Assembly: GCA_014529385.2 (NCBI GenBank)
Contig: CM043944.1
Span: 171,857,740-171,921,739, forward strand
Length of the DNA stretch: 64,000 bases
Reading direction: 5' to 3'
From: Adiantum capillus-veneris
Taxonomy: Eukaryota; Streptophyta; Polypodiopsida; Polypodiales; Pteridaceae
The notes beneath the pieces were generated by a model, which was given only the letters and a program-made list of their open reading frames with translations, made no database searches and was not told the DNA's origin. Each line of letters opens with the position of its first letter. The first letter of the stretch is position 1. The translations under genes were made by a program, and so were the position numbers. Positions 23,178 to 33,113 of the stretch are shown here, piece after piece.

Positions 23178-24862
23178 TTTGGTGAGATTAGCATTCTCCA
23201 ATTGACATTCCTTAATTTGATATCTCAATGATCGAGTCTAACCTATCTATGTGTGGGCACGTCCTTGGTAGACCCAAGAGGCCACTACCCCCATGGATTA
23301 GGCAAGCTTGATTAAGGAGCATTAAATTGTTTATTAACTTGCAATCTAGCCCATGCATTAGAGCATCATCTGCATGCTAGATTGATTGGAAACAATTCCT
23401 TATCAATTGCCATCTCAATTTCACTTCATTTTGTGTGCATCATTTGGTGTTTTTTGCACTTTTGCCCCTCCAAGTATTTTCAGCTTGCTCATCCACTGCC
23501 TACATCATTTATGTGTAGAGGGAGGGCTTTTCAAGGGCTTTCCAACAAGCTCTCAACCTCTACAAGATGACCCTTGAAGCTCTAGAATCCGGGTCCCAAA
23601 TGCTTTGCTTAAATTAGGTGTGTGTGCATATTCTATGTGTGAAGCACTGCTGAAGATGAGGAGGAAAAACTTATTTTTGACATTTTTCCACGAGCAGTGG
23701 CACATAGCCACTTGAGTAGTGGTGATACTCTATTCTTAGCTCGTGGTCACACGCTCAAAGAGTGGAATTATGGTCGGACGCGAAGCCTGTAATTCGAAAC
23801 GGTTTTAAGAACCGTCGGGTCCGTTGGGGCCTGCACGCACCCAAAAGCTTTCTTTTGCCTGTCGATGCTTGGTGCCTTGCTTGCTGTCCAAGAAGCTTGC
23901 CCCCGCGTGCTTCTGAGTTACCCACTTCCTGCACTCCTCGGCCATGAAGAGTATCCATTCTCACAGCCCCACTACTCCGTAAAATTCAACCCCAAAAGGT
24001 GGGCACATTCCCACGAGCCCCTAGCAAAGACAAAGTGGTTATTAAGGGGGCATTCACACGAGCTACTAGTAGTCAGCATAGACGAATAAATTTTTGTTCA
24101 AAATAAGATTTAGAAGCTTCTCTCAAGCATTCAAATAAAAACTTCAAAGGACCCTAAGCTTCAAGGAGATCAAGGGTCTCCTCATCAAAACTTCAAGCAC
24201 TCAAGGGTAACCTCAAGCTTCCAAGGATTTCCCTGTCTCACTAAAAATTCTTGTAGCTTAAAGATTGAATCATCTGTATCTGAGCACAATGCCAAAAGAA
24301 ATGTATGTTTACACATTCATCATTCATGATATTTTCTGTGCTGGTACAGAGCCCAGACACTAGCTTTGGGTTAAATATCCAAACGCTAAGACCCCTCGAA
24401 GGCACATTGGGAGAGAAAAATAGAAAAAGCAATCTGTAAGGTGAGGAACACTACCAATATGCATTGCATCCATTTTTTCATTTTCCAATTGTGCATTTTA
24501 ATTTTCATTCAATGAAAGTGACAAGAACTGCTACGAGCCCGAGCATTTCAAGGATTGCTAGAAATTTAAAGCATGTAGCAGTAGTAGCAGCATCGGACCT
24601 GCAACACCGTAGAAGAGATGGAAATAAAGCGAGTAGCCCATGACTTGGCAGTGGCGAGTTGTAGGCAAAATATTGGTGAGCTACAGCTTGGAGTCATCTT
24701 GGTGGATATCTTGGTATGTGCTGGATAGCTGGTCCTAGGAGACTCATGTTCGAGGGGAGGCGTCTTTGGCCTTTGTGGAACCATAGTTCAAAGAATCATT
24801 ACAACCTATGTGGTTTGGTCTTCGTGTCAGTTGAGCTCTTTGTAGTTGCACTTGTCTGGTCC
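23178..24862 (+). other. TRIM2 internal region, non-coding
   Basis: Nearly 1.7 kb with no frame above about 75 codons and no gag, zinc knuckle, protease or RT motif on either strand. Short frames present (for example 23755-23964 minus and 24566-24784 minus) show no retroelement motif. Confidence 0.75.
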
Positions 24863-24873
24863 AAGGGGAGGAT
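24863..24873 (+). promoter_or_regulatory. TRIM2 polypurine tract
   Basis: AAGGGGAGGAT directly before the 3' LTR. It would prime plus-strand DNA synthesis. Confidence 0.88.
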
Positions 24874-25308
24874 TGTTAGGTTTGTGGCCGTGGCCTAACG
24901 TCGACAACTGGTGTGAGAACCGTCTCTTGTATAGTAAGCAATCTAGTAAGCATATGAGTGCACATGGCTTAGCACATGTGGAATATGAGTTGCACAAGAG
25001 TCCAAATTGCTATCCCAGCCAGCATGGCTTTTCCACACTTTATGGATCCACTCTTAACCTTTGGAGAGTTGCCCCTTGGTCCATTAGAAAAGGCACCTGT
25101 GACCCTTGAGATGTGCATTTAGCCACTTGCAACTACTATATAAGTAGCTAGTTTCTTGTACACATTCCCATTCAGTTTATCATCCTGTCAGTTTATCATA
25201 ATCAAGATATGTTTTGCGTCTACTCTCTCTCTCTCTCTCTAATTACTAGTGTAATTACCAATGCTATCACCATGAATGCTAGTCTTGTCAATCCACCCTA
25301 GCCCAACA
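24874..25308 (+). repeat. TRIM2 3' LTR, 435 bp
   Basis: Begins TGTTAGGTTTGTGGCC and ends CCTAGCCCAACA. Shares TATA box, CTTTATGGA(T/G)CCACTCTT and the CT tract with the 5' LTR. Confidence 0.93.
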
Positions 25309-25313
25309 CAAAT

Positions 25314-25805
25314 TTCTACCATTGGATGCAATTGTAACATTAATTATGGACATTATGCTTTTTAAGAATTTGTACTTCTCAAATTGTTTAATTTAAGCCT
25401 CGACTATGATCACATATTTCAGGTGGTTGAGGGACAACGTGAGTGAACTTTTGTCAAAATTGGGCAAGGGGGGGACCGTATGGATGTGACGCAAGGCCCG
25501 TGGTGCACTATAGTGCTTGATAGGGGCAAAAAAGCCCCTTGTGTGCCATGGAACTGTCAAAAAGTGTACAGTCTACCAAGAAGGTGCAAAACCTTTGGTT
25601 GTGAGAGTTTGTGATGAGAGTCACAAACACTTTAGAAAAATGTGTTTATGGAAATCAACAATCCTTTTCCTAAAGATGGCTCAAAGATCTGTGTGTTCAT
25701 GATAGAAACGTCACAAATCCTCTTGTCTTTTGTGCTTGGAATGTGCTTGTTTTTGTAAGCAAGGTTGTGATGAAAAGATCACAAATTCACAACTAGTTTT
25801 ACTTA
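25314..25805. other. Possible gypsy 3' end (PPT and LTR start)
   Basis: CAAGGGGGGGACC at about 25465-25477 is PPT-like and is followed within a few bases by TGTGACGCAAGGCCC, a possible LTR start. No partner LTR is found, and CopA interrupts at 25811. Otherwise I see nothing in this stretch. Confidence 0.25.
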
Positions 25806-25810
25806 AAAAG

Positions 25811-26038
25811 TGTTGGAATTAGGGTTGCAGGAAAACACACACAACTTGGAGAAGACGAAGGAAGCTCAAGGCACACAACAGAGAGTGTATTACTTAGTGT
25901 GCAATTGAAAGATAGATAGCCCTAGAGTGATGGGCGTATATATAATGCACGGGGGAAAAAACCTCCTAAAGAGGGAAAAAATGCCCCGATGGTCCTAAGT
26001 GTGTTTACAAACATCACTACCACATGTATATCGTAACA
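25811..26038 (-). repeat. CopA 3' LTR, 228 bp
   Basis: Plus-strand ends are TGTTGGAATT and ATATCGTAACA (TG...CA). On the element strand it directly follows a purine tract. It contains GGCGTATATATAATGC, a possible TATA region. The 5' partner is outside the window. Confidence 0.8.
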
Positions 26039-26053
26039 AATACCCCCTGGAGT
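26039..26053 (-). promoter_or_regulatory. CopA polypurine tract
   Basis: The minus strand reads CTCCAGGGGGTATT directly before the LTR start TGTTACG. Confidence 0.75.
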
Positions 26054-26113
26054 GATGCTATGAACGAGAGCTGGCACATGAGTAAAGGGAAGTGCCATGC
26101 ACTGAGGACATGA

Positions 26114-26620
26114 TCAGTCCACAAAGATTAGTAAGACCAAAGATTTGCAGAAAGCTTCGAACTTCTCATGAGACAATGCCTTTGTGAAAAGATCTACAAG
26201 GTTGTCTTGTGTTAGCACATAAGCCAAGCTGATATCTCCTACTGAGAGCCTCTCCCTGACATAGTGGTAATGCACCTCAATGTGCTTTGTGCGAGCATGG
26301 AAAACTGGGTTCCTCGCAACTGCCAATGTGCTTTGACTGTCAGTGTAGATAGTGTTGGCAATATCCTGTCCAACACCCAAATCAGCCATAAGGTGTCTGA
26401 GCCATGCACACTCAACCATACCTATGAAGACTACCCTGTACTCAGCCTCACAACTTGAAGTGGCCACAGTAGGTTGCTTCTTGCTTAACCATGATATACA
26501 TGAACTGCCAAGCATGAAACAAAAACCACTTGTGGACTCTCACGTGTCAAAACAACCAGCCCAATCTGAGTCTGAAAAAGCATGTAAGTCTGGTGGCAAT
26601 GATCTCCCCTTGGGATAAAA
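26114..26620 (-). pseudogene. CopA RNase H
   Basis: Copia-type RNase H: ISWLSKKQPTVATSSCEAEYR (Glu of SxxEAEY), YTDSQSTLAVARNPVFHARTK (Asp in TDSQS), HYHYVRERL and LVDLFTKAL, then the end of pol. The Asp of the opening SDSDWAG motif lies in an overlapping frame to the right (26540-26971), so one frameshift at about 26500-26560 separates them. Confidence 0.85.
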
Positions 26621-27664
26621 CAGGACAAGATGTAAAACAGGCCAAGATGTAAAGTGCCACTCAACCTGCCAATGGTTAGACCTTGGGCTATGCATAAATC
26701 TGTTGACCGGTGAGACTGTAAACTGAATATCCGGCCTCGTGTTCCATACATAAATGAGGCAGACAACAACATTTTGGTAAAGAGTGACACTAGCAGGATC
26801 ATCAGAATCATGTAGACTCAACTTCAAACCTGTTTCCATGGGAGTGGCAATAGGTTTGCAATCCTCAAGCCCAAACTTACATAGCAATGTCTCTATGTAA
26901 CTTTTCTGACACAAGGCAATACCACCATCACACTGCTTAAACTGTATACCCAAGTAATGGTGCAATAGCATTCAAATCCATGTAACTTTTCTGACACAAG
27001 GCAATACCACCATCACACTGCTTAAACTGTATACCCAAGTAATGGTGCAATCTTTCATCTTGAAAGTAGCATTCAAATCAGCCTTCAATTCAGTGGGACC
27101 AGCGATCAGCAAATCATCCACATAAAGAACAATAATGAGAAGTACATCACCCTCACGCTTGACATACAATGTGCTTTTTGTTGGATTTTTATGAAAGTCT
27201 CATTTGACCAAATGAGTGTCAGCTTTCTCATACCAAGCACGAGGAGATTGCTTCAACCCATACAAAACCTTCTTACATCTGCACACTTTGTCCTCTTGTC
27301 CTTTCTTGAAAAAACCGCAAGGCTGCATTACATAGACTTCCTAAAAAATGTCACCATTCAAGAAAGCAGTAACAATATCAGATTGATGTACATCCCAACC
27401 AAAATGAGCTACCAATGCACATAGAAAACGAACAATAGTCATATGACAAGTGGGAGAAAACGTGTCTTCATAATCTATGCCTTTTTGATGCTCATAGCCT
27501 TTTGCAACAAGTCGAGCCTTATGGCGATCAACCTCACCATTTAGCTTGCGTTTCAACTTGTAAACCCACTTTGTACCAATGGCCTTTTTGCCAGGAGGCA
27601 AATCACATAAATTCCATGTGTAATTTTCTATAAGTGCATCATATTCTGATTGCATGGCAACCAT
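26540..27664 (-). pseudogene. CopA reverse transcriptase, frameshifted
   Basis: Right to left: MVAMQSEYDALIENYTWNL, GTKWVYKLKRKLNGEV, KARLVAKGYEHQKGIDYEDTF, DVHQSDIVTAFLNGDIF (first Asp block), then VLYGLKQSPRAWY (between frames), VLYVDDLLIAG (YVDD), and HYLGIQFKQCDGGIALCQKSY. Three frames are needed, with breaks near 27341, 27170 and 26972. The last break coincides with the 72-bp duplication. It is clearly copia RT by order and motif. Confidence 0.9.
26895..27051 (-). repeat. 72-bp direct duplication inside CopA RT
   Basis: 26895-26966 and 26980-27051 are identical over 72 bp (start ATGTAACTTTTCTGAC, end AAGTAATGGTGCAAT). The 13-bp spacer AGCATTCAAATCC matches the sequence just beyond the second copy (27069-27081) but for one base, so it looks like a tandem duplication with a small deletion at the junction. 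Confidence 0.92.
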
Positions 27665-27762
27665 TCAATTTTTTGAATTCTATGCTTCATCAAAAGATAT
27701 AGGTTCCTAAACATCATGTAAGCTAGACACAACCAAATCATAACAATTTGATGCATAAGAGG

Positions 27763-27767
27763 CATGG
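27763..27767. repeat. Element B target-site duplication, left copy (CATGG)
   Basis: CATGG lies before the left LTR and again at 36632-36636 after the right LTR. Confidence 0.95.
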
Positions 27768-28017
27768 TGTGCGCTCCTTGCCGCACTGTCGAAGCAAGGG
27801 ACTTGCCAATACACTGTATGCGAGCCACAAACGGCTCCAAGCACACAACAAGCCTAAACTAGCAAGCTCAAGAGAACAAAGGGTGTGTCACTCACCGTTC
27901 TACGCTCGCCTTCGTGGTGGATTCCTCGCCGCGATGAAGAAGAAGCTGCAGTCGTGCCGCGCTCAACCGCTTCGCCACCGTCGTGCCTTCGTAATGCTCG
28001 ATCGCACACACACTCTC

Positions 28018-28052
<35 letters not shown>

Positions 28053-28337
28053 AGGAGGTGAAGAAGAAGAAGATGGAGATGGAGCAAGAGCACTCTTCAA
28101 TTGCAGAAATGAGAGAATGAGTAAAAATTAGGTTTAGTTGGCTTTTATAGGAGCTCACCCCATTCACACATGGGCACCCATGCTTAGCCAACTAATCCCT
28201 TGAATGTCCAAGTTAAAGTGCGCCTCTCATCGGCGATCACTCTACCTTTCCCTATTGGACCGACAAGCCCGGTACCTGACTCTAAATAATACAACGTTTA
28301 TAGATCATAGGGTGTCCGTGTGCCGTGAGGGTTAACA
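27768..28337 (-). repeat. Element B 3' LTR, 570 bp
   Basis: Same length as the right LTR. Base differences seen by eye include ACTGTATG/ACCGTATG, CCGTTCTA/CCGCTCTA, GCGCTCAA/GCACTCAA, GCCACCG/GCCGCCG, GCAGAAAT/GCACAAAT and CACATGGGCACC/CACTTGGGCGCC. Contains a short CT-CA microsatellite of equal length in both copies. Confidence 0.95.
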
Positions 28338-28357
28338 TGCCCCCCTTCCTGATGTAG
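28338..28357 (-). promoter_or_regulatory. Element B polypurine tract
   Basis: The minus strand reads CAGGAAGGGGGGCA directly before the 3' LTR start TGTTAACC. Confidence 0.88.
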
Positions 28358-29948
28358 ATTCCGTCCTCGGAAGCTATTGAGTTGAAGCTGGTTCGTCGAG
28401 GTGGAAGAGCATTTGAGATGAATGTCCTTAGCCTTCTTCAGTCACTGCAAAATCAAACAACATTGGCACAGTAATTGCATTCTCTTAAAAAGCATATGCA
28501 GTTTTAGGTAGACACATTGATTGGTAAAAGAATTTCAAACAATTTGTTAGCAATGAACATTTAATTGCAATGTAATCAAATGCATAAACAGATGTAAAGG
28601 TAAAAAATTAAACAAGTCTGGGGTCACTAATTTGACGGTCGAAAAGCACTAGAGATCGAATATTAATACCATGGGTAAGCTTCTTAACTTTCTGTGGTCA
28701 ATTAAGTTGTTTAATCGCGAGAGCCAAGTCTTCATGTTCAAGGGCTGACTAGAGGCTATATCTAGAAAACTTTGTAGTTAAGCTACCATAAAAGGAATTT
28801 CTCATGAAATCATCGCCTGATTGATTACTTTTTCTTTGACCCCCCAAAGTCTTTTCACATTGATTCAATTTGATGTGTGTGCTTATTTTGTATGCCTTGG
28901 GTTTTTTGCTTCTCAAGGAAAAGCGCCCACACTGGGAACCTCTAGGGCTCTAGTACCATAGGCGATACATGTGAGTGAAGTACCAAATCAAGCTGAGATT
29001 TCTCTTCCAGCTTAAAATTTTACATTGTGGCACTTTGATTTTTTGTTTGTTCATTTTCAGCATTTTAATTTTGTAACTTTGGGGGGTCATATAACACTGT
29101 TACCCTCCCCAGGCTCATCACATTAGTAAACTCCCTTTATAATACTTAAGCTAAAGGTCAATAGGGTTAAGCCCACTAGAAAGCCCTAGTACATTTCATA
29201 CAATGCTGCCTAAATCGGATTAAGAACCTAAGTAACCATTGCTTATTAGGAAGGCATTCCCCATGGTATTAAGAGAAGATCTATAACACCTAACTTGGTC
29301 AAACTAGCTTAGTCGGACTGCTTGATTTTTAAACCTAGACAAGTGATTATGACAAAACATTACATTGAATTAAATGTTTGATACTAAGCCAATGCGCTGA
29401 ATATTATGCTACCAATCACAATCAAAGCAGACAAACATGGATGCAAAAAGATAAAGGCAATGCTAATGGACAAGAAACACCTGTTTGTGTTGATGGTCGC
29501 GCTTGATTTGAAGGTTCCATGAAGGTCCAAATCCTATCAATAGCAACACGCTCCTGTACACACTATGAAACACAAACAATACCTCTAGGAGGCACATCAG
29601 TGGGAAAAGAGAACTTCGCTAATCACTCAACTCTAAAACAGAAACACTCTATCGTACTAATCTTACCTACCCTCCATCACTCAAGTGATGAGGATCAAAG
29701 GTGTTTTATGGCATAGGTTTTTGTTTCACTATACCAAATGTGACATGTGTAGGTCTGAGTCAATGTTTTGACTTTTAATGTGCATACTCGTTTGCTAATT
29801 GCTCTTGCTCTTTTTTTTTTTTTTTTTGTGAGTATAAAGCTTTATATGTACATTCCCTAAGATCGGAGATATAGAGGTCAGGGAAAAAGGTTGAGAGAGA
29901 AGCAAATGAATGAGGACTGTCAGCACACTCCCCCCTTCCTTGGGTAGA
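28358..29948 (-). other. Element B long 3' non-coding region
   Basis: About 1.6 kb between the protease ORF stop and the PPT with no frame above 65 codons and no RT, RNase H or integrase motif on either strand. An autonomous element would have pol here. A 16-T run occurs near 29812. The region may be a deletion scar or unrelated filler. Confidence 0.8.
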
Positions 29949-32900
29949 TCATACCGTTTGAAATGAGCTTGTCACCCTTTGAAACCAATTGTTCCAGTTG
30001 GTAATAGGTGAGGATTTTTGCCAGTAGTTTTCTATTACCCTAGGTGCCTTGTCAAGCTGCAAGGGTGGTAAGGTACTCTCCCAGGATCGAACTTGAAGTG
30101 GTTCATTAGGTGATTCTTGAACACTGGGAGGTGTGGATTCTTTTGTAGCTTCATGGAGGTCCACTACTATAGATGGAGGCTGTGTAGAAGCTTTTACCTC
30201 TATGGATGTATTACATGAGGAGCTAGAATCTTCATGGGACTCCCCCCTTCCTGAGCTAGGTGGAACAAATCGTTCTTTCTTTGGTACCCAAACTAGCTCG
30301 GGAGCGGGTGTGTAGCATTCCATGATTTTTTCCTTTCCGCGATCATTGATTCGTTTTGGAGCTACGGGATTGGGCTCACTTGGGTCAGGTGATAGGTAAG
30401 AGCACAATCTACGTTTTGGCACCCAGATTTGATCATTTCCTTGATAGTAGCCTTGGGCTTCCAATAGTCGTTTAGGGATCCATCGCAACATTTTCTTACT
30501 TTTCTTGGAGCGAGTGGTACGTTTCTTACAAGGCTTCTGTTTTTTAGCACTAGGTATGGTCACTAAAGAAGCTTTAGGGACCCACTTGTATGTTTTCTTT
30601 GTTACCTTAGGATGAGTCTTGTCGGAAGCGATACGCATTGCTTGTAGCATATTTAAGGGTACATGCATTTCATCCCCCTCAGGTGTTACCCAGGTCGTCC
30701 CCCTATTTCCCCAAGTGTCTATGGTTGATGCTAGGTGGACCCAATCCACATTGTCTGATTCCGTCATACCCGGTAACACATCCATGTAAGGAGAATCTTG
30801 GCCAATGTCTGTATCCTTCTTACAAGTGTAACAATATTGTAGTGGGGCCGAGTGAACTGTGGTGTCAGAGCGATGATCAATAATGGTTTTACTCCCTAAG
30901 GGGTGTACCTTACCAGTCACCAAATCCACTCTAAGGACAGAGTCTTGGAATTGCAAATAGACATGATTTTTAGACCAATCGTGAACCATTTGTGCTTCCC
31001 TCATGAATGGTCGTCCTAAAATCATTTCATATGACATAAGGTGTTTAGAGAAATCCATTACAATGAACGTATGTCGTACCTTGTGTCCTAGAACTTTGAT
31101 CTTAAGATCCTTGAGCATCCCCATAGGTTTGGCTATGGTACCATTTGCCATCTTTACCACAATGTTAGTAACACTGAGGCGGGGTTTTCCCATGGATTCC
31201 CAACAATCTTTTGTAACGATGCTAACTCCCGCACCACCATCAAGAATTCCCTTTATAGTTAATCCCTTGGTAGTGATGGGTAGGGTCGCATTAGACTCGT
31301 CGCCTTCAAAATACTGCCCTAATTCGTTAATGGGTACCTCGATCACAGACTCGTGTCCATCTAAGTCAAGTGATTGCACATGATTTTCCTCATCAATCAT
31401 AATCGAGTCAGGCCTATTTGGTTGCGCAAACTGCGGTAATCCCGTTCGTAGCTCTCCGTTAAGAAATGCTCGAAGTGCAAGGAATAACTCAGGATCTCCA
31501 TACAGCTTTGCTATGATCGTGGTTCGGACCTCAGAAGACATGAAGTCCACTAGTTTGGCAACATTCATTGGCGTTTTGCAGGGTGTAGGTCCTTGACTAG
31601 GAACTGGTGAGGATGGAATCTCATATTCCTCAATGGGATCAGGTATTCGTTCGTTAAACATCCTTTCCAACAAGAAGGGTGTATGCTCACTTTCTGCTGT
31701 CCCGTCCTCACTCCCTTCTTGGATGATACTAGATATGGCTAACGGTCTATGGTTCATGTGGGGTGGATGAACTTGCGTGGGAAACACTGTGTCATGAATT
31801 TTGACCTGCATGGGTTCTGGTTCTAGTTTCCTTTGAGTCTCCTCCACTAAACCTCTTAGATGTTTCACCTGCTTAATCTCGTCTACTGGGTTTGGGTACG
31901 TCCCAATCTTCTTTTTACGATTCTTCCCTTTTTGCCCCTGCGGTTTATCTTGGGGGTCTTGGATTGGATTTGGAAACACTTGTGGTGTTTTCAGAGGCTC
32001 TTTATGGTTTTCTCTTATTCGGTTTTCATTTGGTTCCATGTTACGGTTTTCTTTGTCGGTCTTTCCCTTTGTGGTATTGGTTCTAGTCTCCATTGTCTCG
32101 ACTGAATCTGAATCATCCTCGAGGTCATTCATATACACGGGGTCATCTCCTGTTCCTATGTTTGTTTTGGAACTTGGCTTTGAATTTTCCATATTCTGCG
32201 ACTTCTTCCTTCGTGTCTTCTTTTTCTTTGCTTGGATAACTGACGCGGTATCTCTCTCTTCGAGGATATGTCCTGGCCCTTGAAGCATGGACCGTGTAAT
32301 CGCATAAGCGGGTGCGACGGGTGGTATTGGCGACGTCATACTAGCAATTTTGACCAAATTCAGGGGTGTGATTTTAGGCGCATTTGGGTTATAGGGGCAT
32401 TGGGCAATCAAGTGATCTATGCCACAACGATTACATGTGAGTATTGGCATTGCAGACGTGCTCCCTTGATTCACTTGCATCTGTGCAGCATTCTTTTGCA
32501 GCCTAATAGGGCACTCCGCTACTCGATGTGGTCCACCACACTCGTAGCATTGAAGAGGTGGCCTCCTAGCCTGGGTGTTGATATTTTGACCTCTGGATGC
32601 GAGAGCAGCAGCTTGATAAACCGGCTTGACTTGTCCCCAACAATCTTCCATGTAGTATATAGGACATTCTTCCAATGTATCAAGTCCGTAGGCAATACTA
32701 GTGTCTATTTCCTCCTCACAGCCATCTGCATAAGCATTTGATGGCTCGCAACCCACTTGGTTCATAGGGGCGACTCTTGGATGCGGGGGCTGCGGTCCTA
32801 GCACAGGAGGTGGTAGCGGTGTAGCTTGTACAACATTTTGAGGTCTAGGGACCATGTGTTGCAGTAGTTGCTCAACAGGTGGAGTAGGCATCAATACAGG

Positions 32901-33113
32901 AGCTCGAGGCGCATCCGTCCAGGCTACAGGTGGTCTATTTGCCATCATACGTTTGATCATTAAACAATCATTAGCTTGGTGACCATACCTACCACATGCG
33001 TTGCAAGTTCCATTAAATTTTACTCTAAACGTAGGGCACTCACTAGTGCTATGTGGACCTAAGCAAATGGAACACCATTGTTGCTCCCTTCTTGGATACT
33101 CTTGGAACACCAT
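29949..33113 (-). CDS. Element B ORF2: zinc-knuckle and retropepsin protein, 1054 aa
   Basis: Intact from ATG 33113 to stop 29949. Four zinc knuckles lie at about residues 14-26, 37-50, 188-201 and 226-239. Only the second (CNACGRYGHQANDC) has the usual CX2CX4HX4C spacing; the others (such as CSICLGPHSTSEC) are CX2CX3HX4C. A Lys/Glu-rich linker follows, then at about 590-720 a retropepsin-like fold with ILDGGAGVSIV (Asp-Gly-Gly where Asp-Thr/Ser-Gly is usual) and YEMILGRPFM. The C-terminal third has four repeats around WVPK or WIPK (about 843, 876, 896, 940). It probably binds RNA and cleaves gag. The start overlaps gag by 65 nt in another frame, so frameshifting or re-initiation is needed. 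No RT follows. Confidence 0.85.
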   Translation of the reverse strand: MVFQEYPRREQQWCSICLGPHSTSECPTFRVKFNGTCNACGRYGHQANDCLMIKRMMANRPPVAWTDAPRAPVLMPTPPVEQLLQHMVPRPQNVVQATPLPPPVLGPQPPHPRVAPMNQVGCEPSNAYADGCEEEIDTSIAYGLDTLEECPIYYMEDCWGQVKPVYQAAALASRGQNINTQARRPPLQCYECGGPHRVAECPIRLQKNAAQMQVNQGSTSAMPILTCNRCGIDHLIAQCPYNPNAPKITPLNLVKIASMTSPIPPVAPAYAITRSMLQGPGHILEERDTASVIQAKKKKTRRKKSQNMENSKPSSKTNIGTGDDPVYMNDLEDDSDSVETMETRTNTTKGKTDKENRNMEPNENRIRENHKEPLKTPQVFPNPIQDPQDKPQGQKGKNRKKKIGTYPNPVDEIKQVKHLRGLVEETQRKLEPEPMQVKIHDTVFPTQVHPPHMNHRPLAISSIIQEGSEDGTAESEHTPFLLERMFNERIPDPIEEYEIPSSPVPSQGPTPCKTPMNVAKLVDFMSSEVRTTIIAKLYGDPELFLALRAFLNGELRTGLPQFAQPNRPDSIMIDEENHVQSLDLDGHESVIEVPINELGQYFEGDESNATLPITTKGLTIKGILDGGAGVSIVTKDCWESMGKPRLSVTNIVVKMANGTIAKPMGMLKDLKIKVLGHKVRHTFIVMDFSKHLMSYEMILGRPFMREAQMVHDWSKNHVYLQFQDSVLRVDLVTGKVHPLGSKTIIDHRSDTTVHSAPLQYCYTCKKDTDIGQDSPYMDVLPGMTESDNVDWVHLASTIDTWGNRGTTWVTPEGDEMHVPLNMLQAMRIASDKTHPKVTKKTYKWVPKASLVTIPSAKKQKPCKKRTTRSKKSKKMLRWIPKRLLEAQGYYQGNDQIWVPKRRLCSYLSPDPSEPNPVAPKRINDRGKEKIMECYTPAPELVWVPKKERFVPPSSGRGESHEDSSSSCNTSIEVKASTQPPSIVVDLHEATKESTPPSVQESPNEPLQVRSWESTLPPLQLDKAPRVIENYWQKSSPITNWNNWFQRVTSSFQTV

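Larger units (their letters stand above)
22660..25308 (+). mobile_element. TRIM2: complete non-autonomous LTR retrotransposon, 2.65 kb
   Basis: Direct LTRs (504 and 435 bp) flank about 1.7 kb without gag or pol. A perfect iMet PBS follows the 5' LTR, a purine tract precedes the 3' LTR, and CAAAT is duplicated at both ends, so the element is whole. Direction is plus. It is larger than typical TRIMs, so a small LARD-like label would also fit. LTRs differ at many positions, so it is clearly older than element B. Propagation would rely on another element's proteins. Confidence 0.9.
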
